Under the pieces are notes generated by a model. It made no database searches. It had not been told where the DNA came from and saw only the letters and a list, made by a program, of their open reading frames with translations. The position numbers were made by a program, and so were the translations under genes. A stretch of 64,000 nucleotides of DNA from Paenibacillus bouchesdurhonensis (lineage in GTDB: Bacteria; Bacillota; Bacilli; Paenibacillales; Paenibacillaceae), in NCBI RefSeq assembly GCF_900155685.1, contig NZ_LT732548.1, positions 4,392,330-4,456,329 on the forward strand. Reading direction: 5' to 3'. Positions 35,476 through 44,420 of the stretch are shown piece after piece; the stretch's first letter is position 1, and each line of letters starts with the position of its first letter.

Positions 35476-36030
35476 ATGAATGCGGTTCGATACGTGAAAA
35501 AAGCAAAAAGGGGAAATAAAGATGCGCTCCTTCAATTGATTCTGGCCGAGAAAGACAGCTATTACAGGCTGGCGCTCACCTATATGGGCAATTCGCATGA
35601 CGCGATGGATGCCATGGAAGAGATGATCGTAAAATTATACGAGAATATCGGCCAGCTCAACAAGGAGGAAGCCTTCTACAGTTGGAGCAAGACTATTCTA
35701 GCGAACTGCTGCAAAGCCTTGCTTCGCAAAAGGGATAAGCTGGTGCTGATAGACGATGTCAGCAGGGACGGCGATCTGGCCGCGGATTATGATCCCCAGT
35801 TCGGCGACCCTTATCGACGCAGCGATCAGCAGATAGATATCCAGAAGCTGCTGCTCCATTTGAACGAGCAGCAGCAAGAAGCGATTCAATTGAAGTATTG
35901 GCATGACTTCGATTACCAAACGATCGCGGAGATCACGAATGTACCTATAGGTACCGTGAAATCCCGGATTTTTCAAGGACTGAAGAAGCTCAGAGAACTC
36001 TACGGGGAGGATATGTATGAATCACGTTGA
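35476..36030 (+). CDS. ECF RNA polymerase sigma factor
   Basis: 184 residues with sigma region 2 (about 15-80; YRLALTYMGNSHDAMDAMEE) and region 4 (about 115-172; QQEAIQLKYWHDFDYQTIAE, then VPIGTVKSRIFQGLKKLRE), and no region 3. It overlaps the start of the DUF4179 membrane protein by 14 bases. That pairing is the common Paenibacillus/Bacillus arrangement of an ECF sigma with its anti-sigma. GTGAGGTG precedes the ATG. Confidence 0.92.
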   Translation: MNAVRYVKKAKRGNKDALLQLILAEKDSYYRLALTYMGNSHDAMDAMEEMIVKLYENIGQLNKEEAFYSWSKTILANCCKALLRKRDKLVLIDDVSRDGDLAADYDPQFGDPYRRSDQQIDIQKLLLHLNEQQQEAIQLKYWHDFDYQTIAEITNVPIGTVKSRIFQGLKKLRELYGEDMYESR

Positions 36031-37312
36031 AAAACGATTAGCGGAAGAGAAAATGCGTATAGATTCCGTAACTGCACCCGAGGAGTTGGAGACACGATTA
36101 AGAGATGCGCTGAACAAGACGGATTCTCAAAGAACGAAAAGACGGATTCCCTCGGTCTGGAAGGCTGCGGCGGTCGCTTTGTTCTTCCTCGTGGTCTTCG
36201 GGTATCATTACAATGCCTTCGCTTATTACGGCAAGAAGCTGCTTGGATTCGATGAGTTAATTGGCGGTTCACAGCTGCAGGAACTCAATGAGCAAGGCAT
36301 GGGGCAAATCGTTGATAAAAAGACGAACCTAAGCGATGGAACGGAACTCACGATTAACGGCATCATGACAGATGCAAACCAACTGATCATGTACTATACC
36401 CTGACGAATCCCGAGGGCATTGAGGATAACGGCATCGACCTGTTCCGGCCATCGAAATTCACCGGCTTCTTAACGAACTCCAACCTAGAGAGCGGCACGT
36501 CGTTGCAAAATGAGGAACAGACGGAGGTGAAGGGAACGATGTCCTTTCAGCCCGTGAGCCCTTTTGCCAAGAAGCTGAACTTGCATTATTGGGATCGGAC
36601 GGAAAATAACCAACTCATCGAACACACCATCTCCTTCCCCTATGATCCAAACCAGGCGATGCAGACCGAGGTGAGGAAGTCGCTCCGCAAGACGGTAAAA
36701 GTCGACAAAGGCACGTTAAACTTTCAATCCATTACCGCCACGCCAACGATGACCATGATCGAAGGCTCGCTAAACGTCGATAACTTCGATCGCCTTCCTT
36801 CCGCATTAAGCGGAATAGAGCTAATTGCGAACGGCACGCCTGTAGAATTGATAGGAAGCGGACATGGATCTTCCCTGGGCGGCAGAAAGTTCGATCTTCG
36901 TTACGGGGCACTGCCCAAGCCTTTGACATCCCTGGAGCTCGTTATGAAAGAGTTTGTCGGCTACCAGCAGTTGGATCAGAGACTGCCTCTCTCTTCGGCT
37001 GGCAACGAGCCTTTCTCTCTGGATGGCAAAAAACTTTGGGTGAAAAAAGCAGCCGTCACGTCCCAAGGCGTGGAGATTACAATCGCTACGGATGACGATA
37101 TCCTGCTTGATGGCGTATCTATTGAAACGCAGAACGAGACAACTGCTCTAAAAACGACCGTAAATCAAATCGAAACCAAGCTGGACGATGGGGGAATTTT
37201 GAAGGAGCGCACTTTACTGTTCGATACTTCAGTCATGCCGGAATACTTGCATATCAAAGGGATACATTATATGAAGGCATACAATAAAGTGATTGAAATC
37301 CCTGTGAAGTAG
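36017..37312 (+). CDS. DUF4179 membrane protein, putative anti-sigma factor
   Basis: 431 residues. A cytoplasmic N-terminus of ~45 residues is followed by one membrane helix (about 49-65) and a large extracytoplasmic region of the DUF4179 type (AYYGKKLLGFDELIG, then the LTINGIMTDANQLIMYYTL pattern). It is translationally coupled to the ECF sigma gene upstream by a 14-base overlap, and the topology fits an anti-sigma factor that senses envelope signals. Direct binding to the sigma factor is an inference from context. Confidence 0.85.
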   Translation: MNHVEKRLAEEKMRIDSVTAPEELETRLRDALNKTDSQRTKRRIPSVWKAAAVALFFLVVFGYHYNAFAYYGKKLLGFDELIGGSQLQELNEQGMGQIVDKKTNLSDGTELTINGIMTDANQLIMYYTLTNPEGIEDNGIDLFRPSKFTGFLTNSNLESGTSLQNEEQTEVKGTMSFQPVSPFAKKLNLHYWDRTENNQLIEHTISFPYDPNQAMQTEVRKSLRKTVKVDKGTLNFQSITATPTMTMIEGSLNVDNFDRLPSALSGIELIANGTPVELIGSGHGSSLGGRKFDLRYGALPKPLTSLELVMKEFVGYQQLDQRLPLSSAGNEPFSLDGKKLWVKKAAVTSQGVEITIATDDDILLDGVSIETQNETTALKTTVNQIETKLDDGGILKERTLLFDTSVMPEYLHIKGIHYMKAYNKVIEIPVK

Positions 37313-37352
37313 AAGAGATATATTCGTGAAGCAAGATACGCAATAAATTATC

Positions 37353-37380
37353 ATCCGCCGCTTTTGGCGGATTTTTCTTT
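37353..37380 (+). terminator. Terminator of the sigma/DUF4179 operon
   Basis: ATCCGCC and GGCGGAT pair, followed by TTTTCTTT. Confidence 0.9.
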
Positions 37381-37416
37381 AGTGCGGAATAAGGAAGTTC
37401 CAGTCTTTCACAACAT

Positions 37417-37446
37417 GAAAAGGAGAGAGCAACGCTGCCCCCTCCT
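37417..37446 (-). terminator. Terminator of the isomerase-dehydrogenase operon
   Basis: AGGAGGGGGCA pairs with TGCTCTCTCCT (two G-T pairs) across a 4-base loop, followed by TTTT, on the minus strand. Confidence 0.7.
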
Positions 37447-37505
37447 AATAAAAAAACCGTCGATAGCTTGTTTCCTTTACATATCAGCTTTTCCTTTATC
37501 CGACC

Positions 37506-38546
37506 TTATCCGAGCATAACCTTCCGACCACTCTTCGCACTCTCGATCGCACCGAGTACCATGGCCATGCTGTGGATGTTATCGCGGCTGTCAGTCTCGG
37601 CTGGACGGCCCTCCTTGAGGGCCTGGAACATTTCGTCCAGACAACCCTCATGCCCTGGCTTGCCGCTCCAATTCAGAGGCACTTCAATCCGCACCATATC
37701 GCGAATGAACTTCTTCTCCGCCGCATCGTCAGCCGCCAGTTCGCTAGCCAGTACTTCCGCATAAGGCGCATGAATCCCGTCCCAAATGGCCGTTCCCTTC
37801 TCGCCGACGATCCGCCAATCGCCCTCCCAGGACGTGGGAACGCCTTCTGCACACCAGGAGCCGCGGTAGCTGAATACGGAGCCGTCCGACATTTCATAGA
37901 TACAAACAGCGGATGCATTCCCTTTGTACCACGATCCCGGGGGATTAAATTCATGGCAGTAGACCGACACCGGGTCTGCGCCGACGATGAACCGAGCTTG
38001 GTCAAAGGTATGGATCGCCATGTCCAGAATCAGCGGACTCTCCATCACATCGCGGAACCCGCCGAAATGCGGCCCAAGGAAAAAATCTGCATTGATCATG
38101 CCGAGCCTGCCGATTGTGCCGGATGATATCAGCTCGCGAAGCCCGCGGATATTGACATCGTACCGGCGGTTCTGCATAACCGACAACGACCTGCCCGTGG
38201 CATCCGCCGTTTCGATGATCTTCCTCGCTTCCCGCATCGTAGCCGCCATCGGCTTTTCGCCAAAGACATGGCAGCCATGCTTCATGGCTGTCGTACTGAT
38301 CTCATAATGGCTGTCAGGAATCGTCACGTCGATAACTAAGTCCGCCCCCGTATCGACAATGGCCTGCTCCAGCCCGGTGTATACGCCGCATTCCAGTCCA
38401 TATGCATCCCGTACTTTCTCAGCCTGGCCAATATAGACATCAACAAGGCCAACAATCACGGCATCATCCCGCTTCAGCAGCTCCTTGATCCACACGTTCG
38501 ACATTTCGCCGCAGCCGGCAACCACAATCCTATGCTGCTTACTCAT
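37506..38546 (-). CDS. Gfo/Idh/MocA-family sugar dehydrogenase
   Basis: 346 residues with an N-terminal Rossmann domain (IVVAGCGEMSNVWIKEL) and the EKPMA segment carrying the catalytic Lys of this family. It should oxidise a sugar or cyclitol with NAD(P). It follows a sugar isomerase/epimerase gene by 104 bases in the same orientation, opposite an AraC regulator, so the three form a sugar-catabolic unit. ATG 38546 is chosen for the AGAGGTGGTGGAG upstream. Confidence 0.9.
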   Translation of the reverse strand: MSKQHRIVVAGCGEMSNVWIKELLKRDDAVIVGLVDVYIGQAEKVRDAYGLECGVYTGLEQAIVDTGADLVIDVTIPDSHYEISTTAMKHGCHVFGEKPMAATMREARKIIETADATGRSLSVMQNRRYDVNIRGLRELISSGTIGRLGMINADFFLGPHFGGFRDVMESPLILDMAIHTFDQARFIVGADPVSVYCHEFNPPGSWYKGNASAVCIYEMSDGSVFSYRGSWCAEGVPTSWEGDWRIVGEKGTAIWDGIHAPYAEVLASELAADDAAEKKFIRDMVRIEVPLNWSGKPGHEGCLDEMFQALKEGRPAETDSRDNIHSMAMVLGAIESAKSGRKVMLG

Positions 38547-38650
38547 TCTCTCCACCACCTCTTGCAGCTATATAAAGTTTCACACTCTTGCAAGACATAA
38601 AGTCTGAAATTTCAACCTATTTCAACCTATATAGTTGCGTCTATCCAACC

Positions 38651-39547
38651 TTACAGCGGGTTCGGCACGAAGGCTCCGCCGCGGCACTGCTTCAAGTAAT
38701 TCAGCGCATGCACCTGCCCGGTCATCTCCAGTTCATCGCGATAAACCGGGTCATGCCAGCCTTCGATATCGATCGTTCCCTTGTACCCCGCTTGACGTAA
38801 AATCGTAATAATATCCGTCCAGTTCGTGTCGCCAAATCCCGGCGTCCGGTGCCAGACAAATTCCTTCGGCCCGTGGATGCCGTATTCCTTTACGATATCC
38901 CAAGCGATCGTCGCGTCCTTGCCATGAACATGGAACACCTTGTCCACCCATTTCCGAAGCTGCGGAATCGGATCGATCAGGCTGACCATCTGATGGCAGG
39001 GCTCCCATTCGAGTCCGAGATTATCGGCCGGAACCTCGTTGAACATCATCTCCCAAGCCTGTGGATTGTGAGCGATATTCCAGTCTCCCTTCCACCAGGT
39101 ACCGCCCATGTCGCAGTTCTCGAACGCGATCCGTACGCCCCGATCAGCCGCACGCTTGGCCAGTTCTCCGAACACTTCCTTGAAGCGCGGCAGCGATTCA
39201 TCGATCGGACGATCCGTCAGGCGTCCGGTGAAGCCGCTGACGATATCCGCCCCGAACAGATGCGCATGGTCGATGGCCCGCTCCCAGCTAGCCAACGTAT
39301 CCGCATTGTCCCCTTCGCCTGTCAGCGGGTTGCCGAATACGCCGATGCTGGAGATGACTACGCCATGCTCATCGGTCATTTTGCGCACCTGCTTGGCAAG
39401 CTCCGCCAAATCGATGCCGCCCGTCGTTTGCCAAAAGGTCAGGCTAAAGGACTCAAAGCCATGCGGCAAAATTTGCGGAATGACCCGCACCGCATCCTGT
39501 CCGCCTACCAGTGTGCCTATACGTAACAAATGATTGCCGTGTTGCAT
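38651..39547 (-). CDS. Sugar phosphate isomerase/epimerase (xylose-isomerase-like TIM barrel)
   Basis: 298 residues of the AP_endonuc_2 TIM-barrel family. Likely metal ligands are in FENCDMGG, WEPCHQ, HVHGKDA and DIEGWHDP. It would isomerise or epimerise a keto-sugar or inositol derivative, feeding or following the dehydrogenase downstream. TAGGAGTGG precedes the ATG. The substrate is not determined. Confidence 0.88.
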   Translation of the reverse strand: MQHGNHLLRIGTLVGGQDAVRVIPQILPHGFESFSLTFWQTTGGIDLAELAKQVRKMTDEHGVVISSIGVFGNPLTGEGDNADTLASWERAIDHAHLFGADIVSGFTGRLTDRPIDESLPRFKEVFGELAKRAADRGVRIAFENCDMGGTWWKGDWNIAHNPQAWEMMFNEVPADNLGLEWEPCHQMVSLIDPIPQLRKWVDKVFHVHGKDATIAWDIVKEYGIHGPKEFVWHRTPGFGDTNWTDIITILRQAGYKGTIDIEGWHDPVYRDELEMTGQVHALNYLKQCRGGAFVPNPL

Positions 39548-39591
39548 TTGCCAACCACTCCTATATTGAGTATATTGTGAAGCATAAACCC

Positions 39592-39628
39592 ATTGTATAG
39601 CACTTGCTTGATTATATCTCTATACAAT
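39592..39628. promoter_or_regulatory. Inverted repeat in the AraC/isomerase divergent region
   Basis: ATTGTATAG (39592-39600) and CTATACAAT (39620-39628) form a 9-base inverted repeat with a 19-base spacer, placed between the divergent AraC and isomerase genes. It is a candidate operator. Confidence 0.5.
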
Positions 39629-39675
39629 CTTGTGCTTTTTCAGTTCAATATTGCGCTAGAGGAGCTGTGGCTGAA

Positions 39676-40581
39676 ATGACGCAACCCCAGGAATTGCGGG
39701 AGCATACGTATTTTAACGATCCATCCTATCCCTTTAATATATTTCGTCTTTGCCAGGAGCAGCAGCAGAAGGGCACCCCTTCATTCCATTTGCATTGGCA
39801 TGATCATTTCGAGATTCTGCTTGTATCCAGGGGAAAGGCCGTATTCTATATTGACAGCAACCCCTATGAAGCACAGGCCGGCGATATCATCATCGTTCCC
39901 TCTGGCGCTCTACATGCGGGTTATGCAGCAGACGACAGCGCGCTGGAATATTGCGCCATCGTGTTTAACGTGGCGCTGCTCCGGCATGGCAAAGCCCCCG
40001 ACCCGAAGCATGCACTCTATATAACGCCCTACTTGGACGGGGCTCTGCTTTTTCCTGTCAAGCTCAGTCATCAAGACACGGCAACTCTGCGGTTCAAGCA
40101 TATTCTGGAGGAGATCATCAGCGAATTCGAAGGCAAGCAGCCCGGATACGAGCTAATGGTCAAGAGCCTGCTGTACATGCTGTTTACCCTGCTGTCCCGC
40201 CGTTTCATGCCCGGGGAACAGCAGGGGCGGGCGAATCTGGCCCATACGCGCAATGCGGATCGCTTCAAGCAACTGCTGCTCCATATCGATGCGCATTATA
40301 CGGAGCCGATTACCGTGACCAAGGCGGCAGCGATGATGAATCTCAACCCGTATCATTTTTGCAAAATATTCAAGAAAACCACCGGCTCCACATTCATCGA
40401 ATACGTCAATTTCATTCGCATCAACGAGGCGATGAGGCTGCTTGGCAGCAGCGATCTCACCATTACGGAAATCGCCGAGCAGATCGGATGCGGCAACCCG
40501 AATTATTTCACCAAGCTGTTTAAGCAATATAAAGGCATCACGCCTTCCCAGTGGCGGAAGGAGTATGGGGGATCCTACTAA
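39676..40581 (+). CDS. AraC-family regulator with cupin sensor domain
   Basis: 301 residues. The N-terminal ~150 residues form a cupin (SFHLHWHDHFEILLVSRGKA, then AGDIIIVPSGALHAG), and the C-terminal ~100 residues carry the AraC double HTH (ITVTKAAAMMNLNPYHFCKI and the CGNPNYFTKLFKQYKGITP signature). It is divergent from the isomerase/dehydrogenase pair and most likely controls it in response to the sugar. The ATG at 39676 has GAGGAG 11 bases upstream; the frame extends to 39604 without a good site. Confidence 0.9.
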   Translation: MTQPQELREHTYFNDPSYPFNIFRLCQEQQQKGTPSFHLHWHDHFEILLVSRGKAVFYIDSNPYEAQAGDIIIVPSGALHAGYAADDSALEYCAIVFNVALLRHGKAPDPKHALYITPYLDGALLFPVKLSHQDTATLRFKHILEEIISEFEGKQPGYELMVKSLLYMLFTLLSRRFMPGEQQGRANLAHTRNADRFKQLLLHIDAHYTEPITVTKAAAMMNLNPYHFCKIFKKTTGSTFIEYVNFIRINEAMRLLGSSDLTITEIAEQIGCGNPNYFTKLFKQYKGITPSQWRKEYGGSY

Positions 40582-40660
40582 TAAAGGAAAATCCGGCCCG
40601 GCGTTTACAACCGCTGCCCGGCATATTTTTTAACGAGTAACTTTATCTGCAGTGAAAATA

Positions 40661-40695
40661 GAAAAAGAGGCAAACCCCAGCTCCAGGGATTTGCC
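40661..40695 (-). terminator. Terminator of the split-sigma operon
   Basis: GGCAAATCCC pairs with GGGGTTTGCC on the minus strand, followed by TCTTTTT. It begins at the stop codon of the 72-residue gene. Confidence 0.85.
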
Positions 40696-40913
40696 TACTC
40701 CTTCTGCTCCTTAATCAACTCCAAAAACTCTAATATAATATCCGAAACGGCATCTTCCTCCGACGTGTGAATAAACTTGCTTACCCTGAGTATGTCCCCT
40801 TTGTAGAGCTCAATGAGCTTAAGAGTGGATTCAACATCATTCTGTCTCGCTTTATAGAGCAGGTTCAAGAACTCATCATCCGGGACAATTCTTTGATCAT
40901 CTTTCGTTTCCAT
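40695..40913 (-). CDS. RsoA-like small sigma subunit (region 2-like)
   Basis: 72 residues, acidic and helical, with FLNLLYKARQNDVESTLKLI and ILEFLELIKEQ. Its size and helix pattern resemble RsoA of Bacillus subtilis (79 residues), which supplies a sigma region 2-like helix to SigO, and Tn916-type HTH_12/16 proteins. Its start lies inside the upstream sigma-like gene (49-base overlap), so the products are made together. AAGGGGT precedes the ATG. Assignment rests mainly on gene order and is moderate. Confidence 0.6.
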   Translation of the reverse strand: METKDDQRIVPDDEFLNLLYKARQNDVESTLKLIELYKGDILRVSKFIHTSEEDAVSDIILEFLELIKEQKE

Positions 40914-41206
40914 TTGTTCACCCCTTGCTGACTCATGTTCAACTCACGGGCAACCTCCTGCTCTGTCTTGTCTTGAATATAGATTTTGAAGATAATAGAT
41001 CTGCCCGTATCCGACGGGAGGGCATTGATCAGCTGCCTTACAACGATTTTATTATCAGAAGATGAGGCGAAACTGGTTGTGGCAGGTTCCATTCCACCAA
41101 ACGAACACTCCCGCTTCCGCACGACTTTTGCTCGATACTGAATCCGCCAGGCGATCCGATAGACTTCTTTCCGATATTGCTCGTACACGGTTTGTTGTTG
41201 TTCCAA
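40865..41206 (-). CDS. SigO-like sigma factor fragment carrying region 4
   Basis: 113 residues. The C-terminal ~60 residues are a sigma region 4 HTH (INALPSDTGRSIIFKIYIQD, then VARELNMSQQGVNKWKRKMI). The N-terminal part is short and lacks region 2. It begins with TTG, 5 bases after a strong GGGGGAGG. The order region 4 protein, RsoA-like protein, with YvrJ nearby matches the sigO-rsoA-yvrJ locus of B. subtilis, where the two proteins together form one sigma factor. It is shorter than SigO. Confidence 0.65.
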   Translation of the reverse strand: MEQQQTVYEQYRKEVYRIAWRIQYRAKVVRKRECSFGGMEPATTSFASSSDNKIVVRQLINALPSDTGRSIIFKIYIQDKTEQEVARELNMSQQGVNKWKRKMIKELSRMMSS

Positions 41207-41387
41207 AGCTACCTCCCCCTTTCAATTTCATCTTCTACCTTTAGGGAAAAATTCTTATAAATTTAACAACTAAAAAATCAACTCATTTATTGAAATTATA
41301 ACATTTTTTTCTATATTCCAGGTTGTAATTCCCTCTCTTTAATTTCTCTATAGTAGTGAAAGGAGATTTAGCAGAAAGGAGGGAGCG

Positions 41388-41603
41388 GTGATGCAGGTTG
41401 CTGATATGGTTACTCTGATCACGAACGTCGGTTTTCCCGTTACTCTAAGCTTTATTCTAATCAAATACGTGCTGCAAACGATGGGCGATAAGCTGGATAA
41501 AATGGACGACACGATACATCTCTTAAGCCAGCAGGTAAAAAGCATAGAAGCTCACAAGGAAGCTACAAAAGCTGCAGATCAAGCTGACACGAAAGCTAAA
41601 TGA
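41388..41603 (+). CDS. yvrJ: YvrJ-family small membrane protein
   Basis: 71 residues. The opening VADMVTLITNVGFPVTLSFI with one membrane helix is the YvrJ family signature, followed by a charged, possibly coiled-coil tail (MGDKLDKMDDTIHLLSQQ). AAAGGAGGGAG precedes the ATG. It is divergent from the split-sigma pair; in B. subtilis yvrJ belongs to the sigO locus. Its function is unknown, but the link to the sigma system is conserved. Confidence 0.78.
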   Translation: MMQVADMVTLITNVGFPVTLSFILIKYVLQTMGDKLDKMDDTIHLLSQQVKSIEAHKEATKAADQADTKAK

Positions 41604-41983
41604 GGCAAACAGCATATGAATCAGAATTAGATCAACGAATCTGCTGCACGGAGGCAATCCCTATCCAGCATCGCTCCAGTCGGGTTGCTTCCTTACCTTT
41701 CATCTTGCCTATAACCTTCTTAATCTTTAAAAATGTCATAGGATATCGGCGGCCATATGGTTGTACCGAAAAAAAGGGCATCTGTTTAGATAGCTTATGC
41801 GCGTATAGAATAAATCATTACTCCAATATATACGGGTTAAAAGATTAAACGTATATTTCCAGTTTTTGTTTCTAAGACTTAGTTCCCGAATTATCATGAC
41901 GTGGATATCATCACCAGATGATTTCATGGCGAACAGGAGGTAAGCCGCAATCCATAACATCGAGCAGCATGTCAATACAGAGA
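41604..41983. other. Gene-free interval
   Basis: 380 bases between yvrJ and the hairpin after thiE. Open frames here are short and overlap the hairpin or thiE, and I see no supported gene or regulatory site. Confidence 0.5.
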
Positions 41984-42017
41984 CAGGCCGCAGATTCCTA
42001 TACGAATCTGCGGCCTG
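41984..42017 (-). terminator. Hairpin after thiE
   Basis: A perfect 14-bp stem (CAGGCCGCAGATTC with its complement) and a 6-base loop lie 16 bases past thiE. No T run follows, so it may be a 3' stabiliser rather than a strict terminator. Confidence 0.65.
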
Positions 42018-42033
42018 CTTCGCGGTACTGCTC

Positions 42034-42720
42034 TCAACCTTTTTCACTTCTGAAATCTTTCTGCTTCTGAACCGCCTGTTCGACGAGCGACTTCACGGCC
42101 TCACGCACGTTATCCGCCCGCGTGACTGCGGAGATGACGGCTATGCCGTCCGCACCTGCTCGGATCACTTCACCGGCACGCGAGGCCGTAATTCCTCCAA
42201 TTCCGACGATCGGCAATTTAATCCCTTGCTCCCGCATCTCCTTGATCATCCGGGTGCCCTGCACCGGGCGTGCATCATCCTTGGAGATGGTCGGGTAAAT
42301 CGGGCCGACGCCGATGTAGTCGGCGCCATGCACAAGCGCCGTCCGCGCTTCCTTGACCGTATGCGCGGACACGCCGAGGATGCGGTTGCCGATTCGGGCG
42401 CGAACAGCACCCGCAGATTCATCGTCCTGCCCGACGTGAATGCCATCCGCCCCGATCCGGGCGGCGAGCTCCACGTCATCGTTGACGATGAACGGCACCC
42501 CGGCGCGTCGGCAAGCCGCCTGCAGCTCCAGCGCGAGCGCCAGCTTGGCCTCCCCGGTTAATGCACCAGGCCCCTTCTCGCGGAACTGGATCATCGTTGC
42601 GCCTCCGCTCAACGCCTCCTCCACGACGCGAAGCGGCTCCTCATGGCAGTTCACACTGCCGATGACGAGATACATCCGCAAGTAGCGGCGCATTTGTTCT
42701 GGAGAGATGCTGCCGCTCAT
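42034..42720 (-). CDS. thiE: Thiamin-phosphate synthase
   Basis: 228 residues. It joins HMP-PP to thiazole phosphate to give thiamin phosphate. Conserved blocks are IQFREK, FIVNDDVELA, GADGIHVGQDD, GVSAHT and YIGVGPIYPT. It is the last gene of tenA-thiM-thiD-thiE. Its ATG overlaps the thiD stop as TGATG, so translation is coupled. AGGGAGAAGGG precedes the start. Confidence 0.96.
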   Translation of the reverse strand: MSGSISPEQMRRYLRMYLVIGSVNCHEEPLRVVEEALSGGATMIQFREKGPGALTGEAKLALALELQAACRRAGVPFIVNDDVELAARIGADGIHVGQDDESAGAVRARIGNRILGVSAHTVKEARTALVHGADYIGVGPIYPTISKDDARPVQGTRMIKEMREQGIKLPIVGIGGITASRAGEVIRAGADGIAVISAVTRADNVREAVKSLVEQAVQKQKDFRSEKG

Positions 42721-43529
42721 CAGCCCTTCTCCCTTCTGCGGCGATAAGCCCAATGGTTCGTTGGGCCATGCCCCCCGCCCAGCGCCAGGCTGTCCTCGAT
42801 CGCCGCCTGAATATACGCCCGAGCCGTCTGCACCGCCTCCAGCACCGTTAACCCCTTCGCCAATCCGGCAGCAATCGCGGCGGAATAAGTGCAGCCCGTT
42901 CCATGCGTATGCACGGTATGAATCCGGCGGCCCGTAAGCTCCAAGAATGAGTCGCCGTCATAGAGCAGATCCACAACCTGCTCGCCGCCTTCATCGTGCC
43001 CGCCCTTAATCACGGCGACTGCCGGGCCGTAAGCACAAATGCGCTTCGCCGCCTCGCGCCGATCCTCCATCGAGCGGATGCTTATCCCGGCCAAGGCCTC
43101 CGCTTCCGGGATATTCGGCGTGATGATGAGCGCAAGCGGAAGCAGTCGCTCTTTCAGTGCCTTCACGGCCTCTGGCAGCAGCAAGTCCGCTCCGCCCTTG
43201 GCGATCATCACCGGATCGACGACGACATTGCGCCAGCCGTGCTCTCGTATGCGGCCAGCCACCGCATCAATAATATCGGCGCTGAACAGCATCCCCGTCT
43301 TCAAAGCGTCCACGCCAAGATCAGTACTGACCGCGTCGATCTGCTCTGCGGCGGCTTCCGGCGGCAGCGGATATACGCCCTGAACCCCCAGCGTATTCTG
43401 CACTGTGATGGCCGTAATCGCCGACATGCCGAAGACGTCCAACTCTTGGAACGTCTTGAGGTCAGCCTGTATGCCCGCTCCTCCGCCGCTATCCGAACCA
43501 GCAATCGTAAGCGCTCTGGCTATACTCAT
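42720..43529 (-). CDS. thiD: Hydroxymethylpyrimidine / phosphomethylpyrimidine kinase
   Basis: 269 residues. It phosphorylates HMP and HMP-P. The N-terminal ALTIAGSDSGGGAGIQADLK, MKTGML-like LKTGML block, and the C-terminal THGTGCTYSAAIAA anion hole mark the ribokinase-type ThiD family. It overlaps thiM by 4 bases (ATGA) and thiE by 1 base. Confidence 0.96.
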   Translation of the reverse strand: MSIARALTIAGSDSGGGAGIQADLKTFQELDVFGMSAITAITVQNTLGVQGVYPLPPEAAAEQIDAVSTDLGVDALKTGMLFSADIIDAVAGRIREHGWRNVVVDPVMIAKGGADLLLPEAVKALKERLLPLALIITPNIPEAEALAGISIRSMEDRREAAKRICAYGPAVAVIKGGHDEGGEQVVDLLYDGDSFLELTGRRIHTVHTHGTGCTYSAAIAAGLAKGLTVLEAVQTARAYIQAAIEDSLALGGGHGPTNHWAYRRRREKG

Positions 43530-44371
43530 GTCAACGCCTCCCCGGTGGCGGACAACTGTATTTCACGCACAGCCGCATGCCCCTTGAGCGAATGCGGGTG
43601 CAGCTTGGCGAGCTCATCAAGAAAAGCGATCTGGAAGCTGCCTGGGCCGATGCCGGATGTACGCTCGGCTGCACGGGAGGCAGCCGCACCGTAGAAGGCC
43701 AGCCCAGCCGTGCCCGCCAACAGCAAATCTTTCTCCACCGCGGCAAAAGCGCCCAACACCGATGTCAGCAAGCAGCCCGCGCCTGTTACCTGAGTGAGCA
43801 GCGCGTCTCCCCCGCTAATTACCCGGCATAGGCTGCCATCCGTAATGACATCTTCCTTTCCCGTAATGGCTACGGTCGCATTCAGCTCGCGGGCTGCACG
43901 CAGTCCAAGCTGGACATTGCCAGTGCCTGCGCTGTCTCCGGCATCAACGCCTTTGATCTCGCGCGCTTCGCCGATAAGATTCGCAATCTCCGCCGCATTC
44001 CCGCGCACCAGCGATACCTTCACCTCGCGGAGGATTCGCAGCGCCGACTCCGTGCGGAACTTCGTTGCTCCCGCGCCGACCGGATCGAGCAATACAGGCA
44101 CGCCATGCTTGTTCGCGGATAATCCGGCGATGATCATCGCCTCTACATGCGCGGTCGATAAGGTGCCGATATTAAGCACGAGCGCCCCGGCGATTTTAGC
44201 CATATCCGCTACTTCCTCGGGAGCGTAGGCCATAACGGGCGATGCTCCCAGCGCATGCAGCCCGTTTGCCGTAAAATTAGTAACTACCACATTGGTTATA
44301 TTATGAATGAGCGGTTTGGATCTCTGAACTTTCGTAAGAAGAGATGTAATATCATGTTCAAGCGTACTCAT
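43526..44371 (-). CDS. thiM: Hydroxyethylthiazole kinase
   Basis: 281 residues. It salvages the thiazole moiety by phosphorylation. Conserved features are PLIHNITNVVVTNFTANGLH, VLDPVG-like LLDPVGAGAT, RGNAAEI and the catalytic TGAGCLL. It lies 49 bases after tenA. With tenA and thiD it shows that the operon is for salvage of thiamin breakdown products; no thiC, thiG or thiS is present in this window. Confidence 0.95.
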   Translation of the reverse strand: MSTLEHDITSLLTKVQRSKPLIHNITNVVVTNFTANGLHALGASPVMAYAPEEVADMAKIAGALVLNIGTLSTAHVEAMIIAGLSANKHGVPVLLDPVGAGATKFRTESALRILREVKVSLVRGNAAEIANLIGEAREIKGVDAGDSAGTGNVQLGLRAARELNATVAITGKEDVITDGSLCRVISGGDALLTQVTGAGCLLTSVLGAFAAVEKDLLLAGTAGLAFYGAAASRAAERTSGIGPGSFQIAFLDELAKLHPHSLKGHAAVREIQLSATGEALT

Positions 44372-44420
44372 TATGAACCTGCCTCACTTTTTTATTAGGA
44401 TGATAGAGTCGATCAGTTTC

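Noticed and set aside
41736..42047. 103-codon minus-strand frame after thiE
   Set aside because: It starts inside thiE and runs through the post-thiE hairpin; no protein-family feature.
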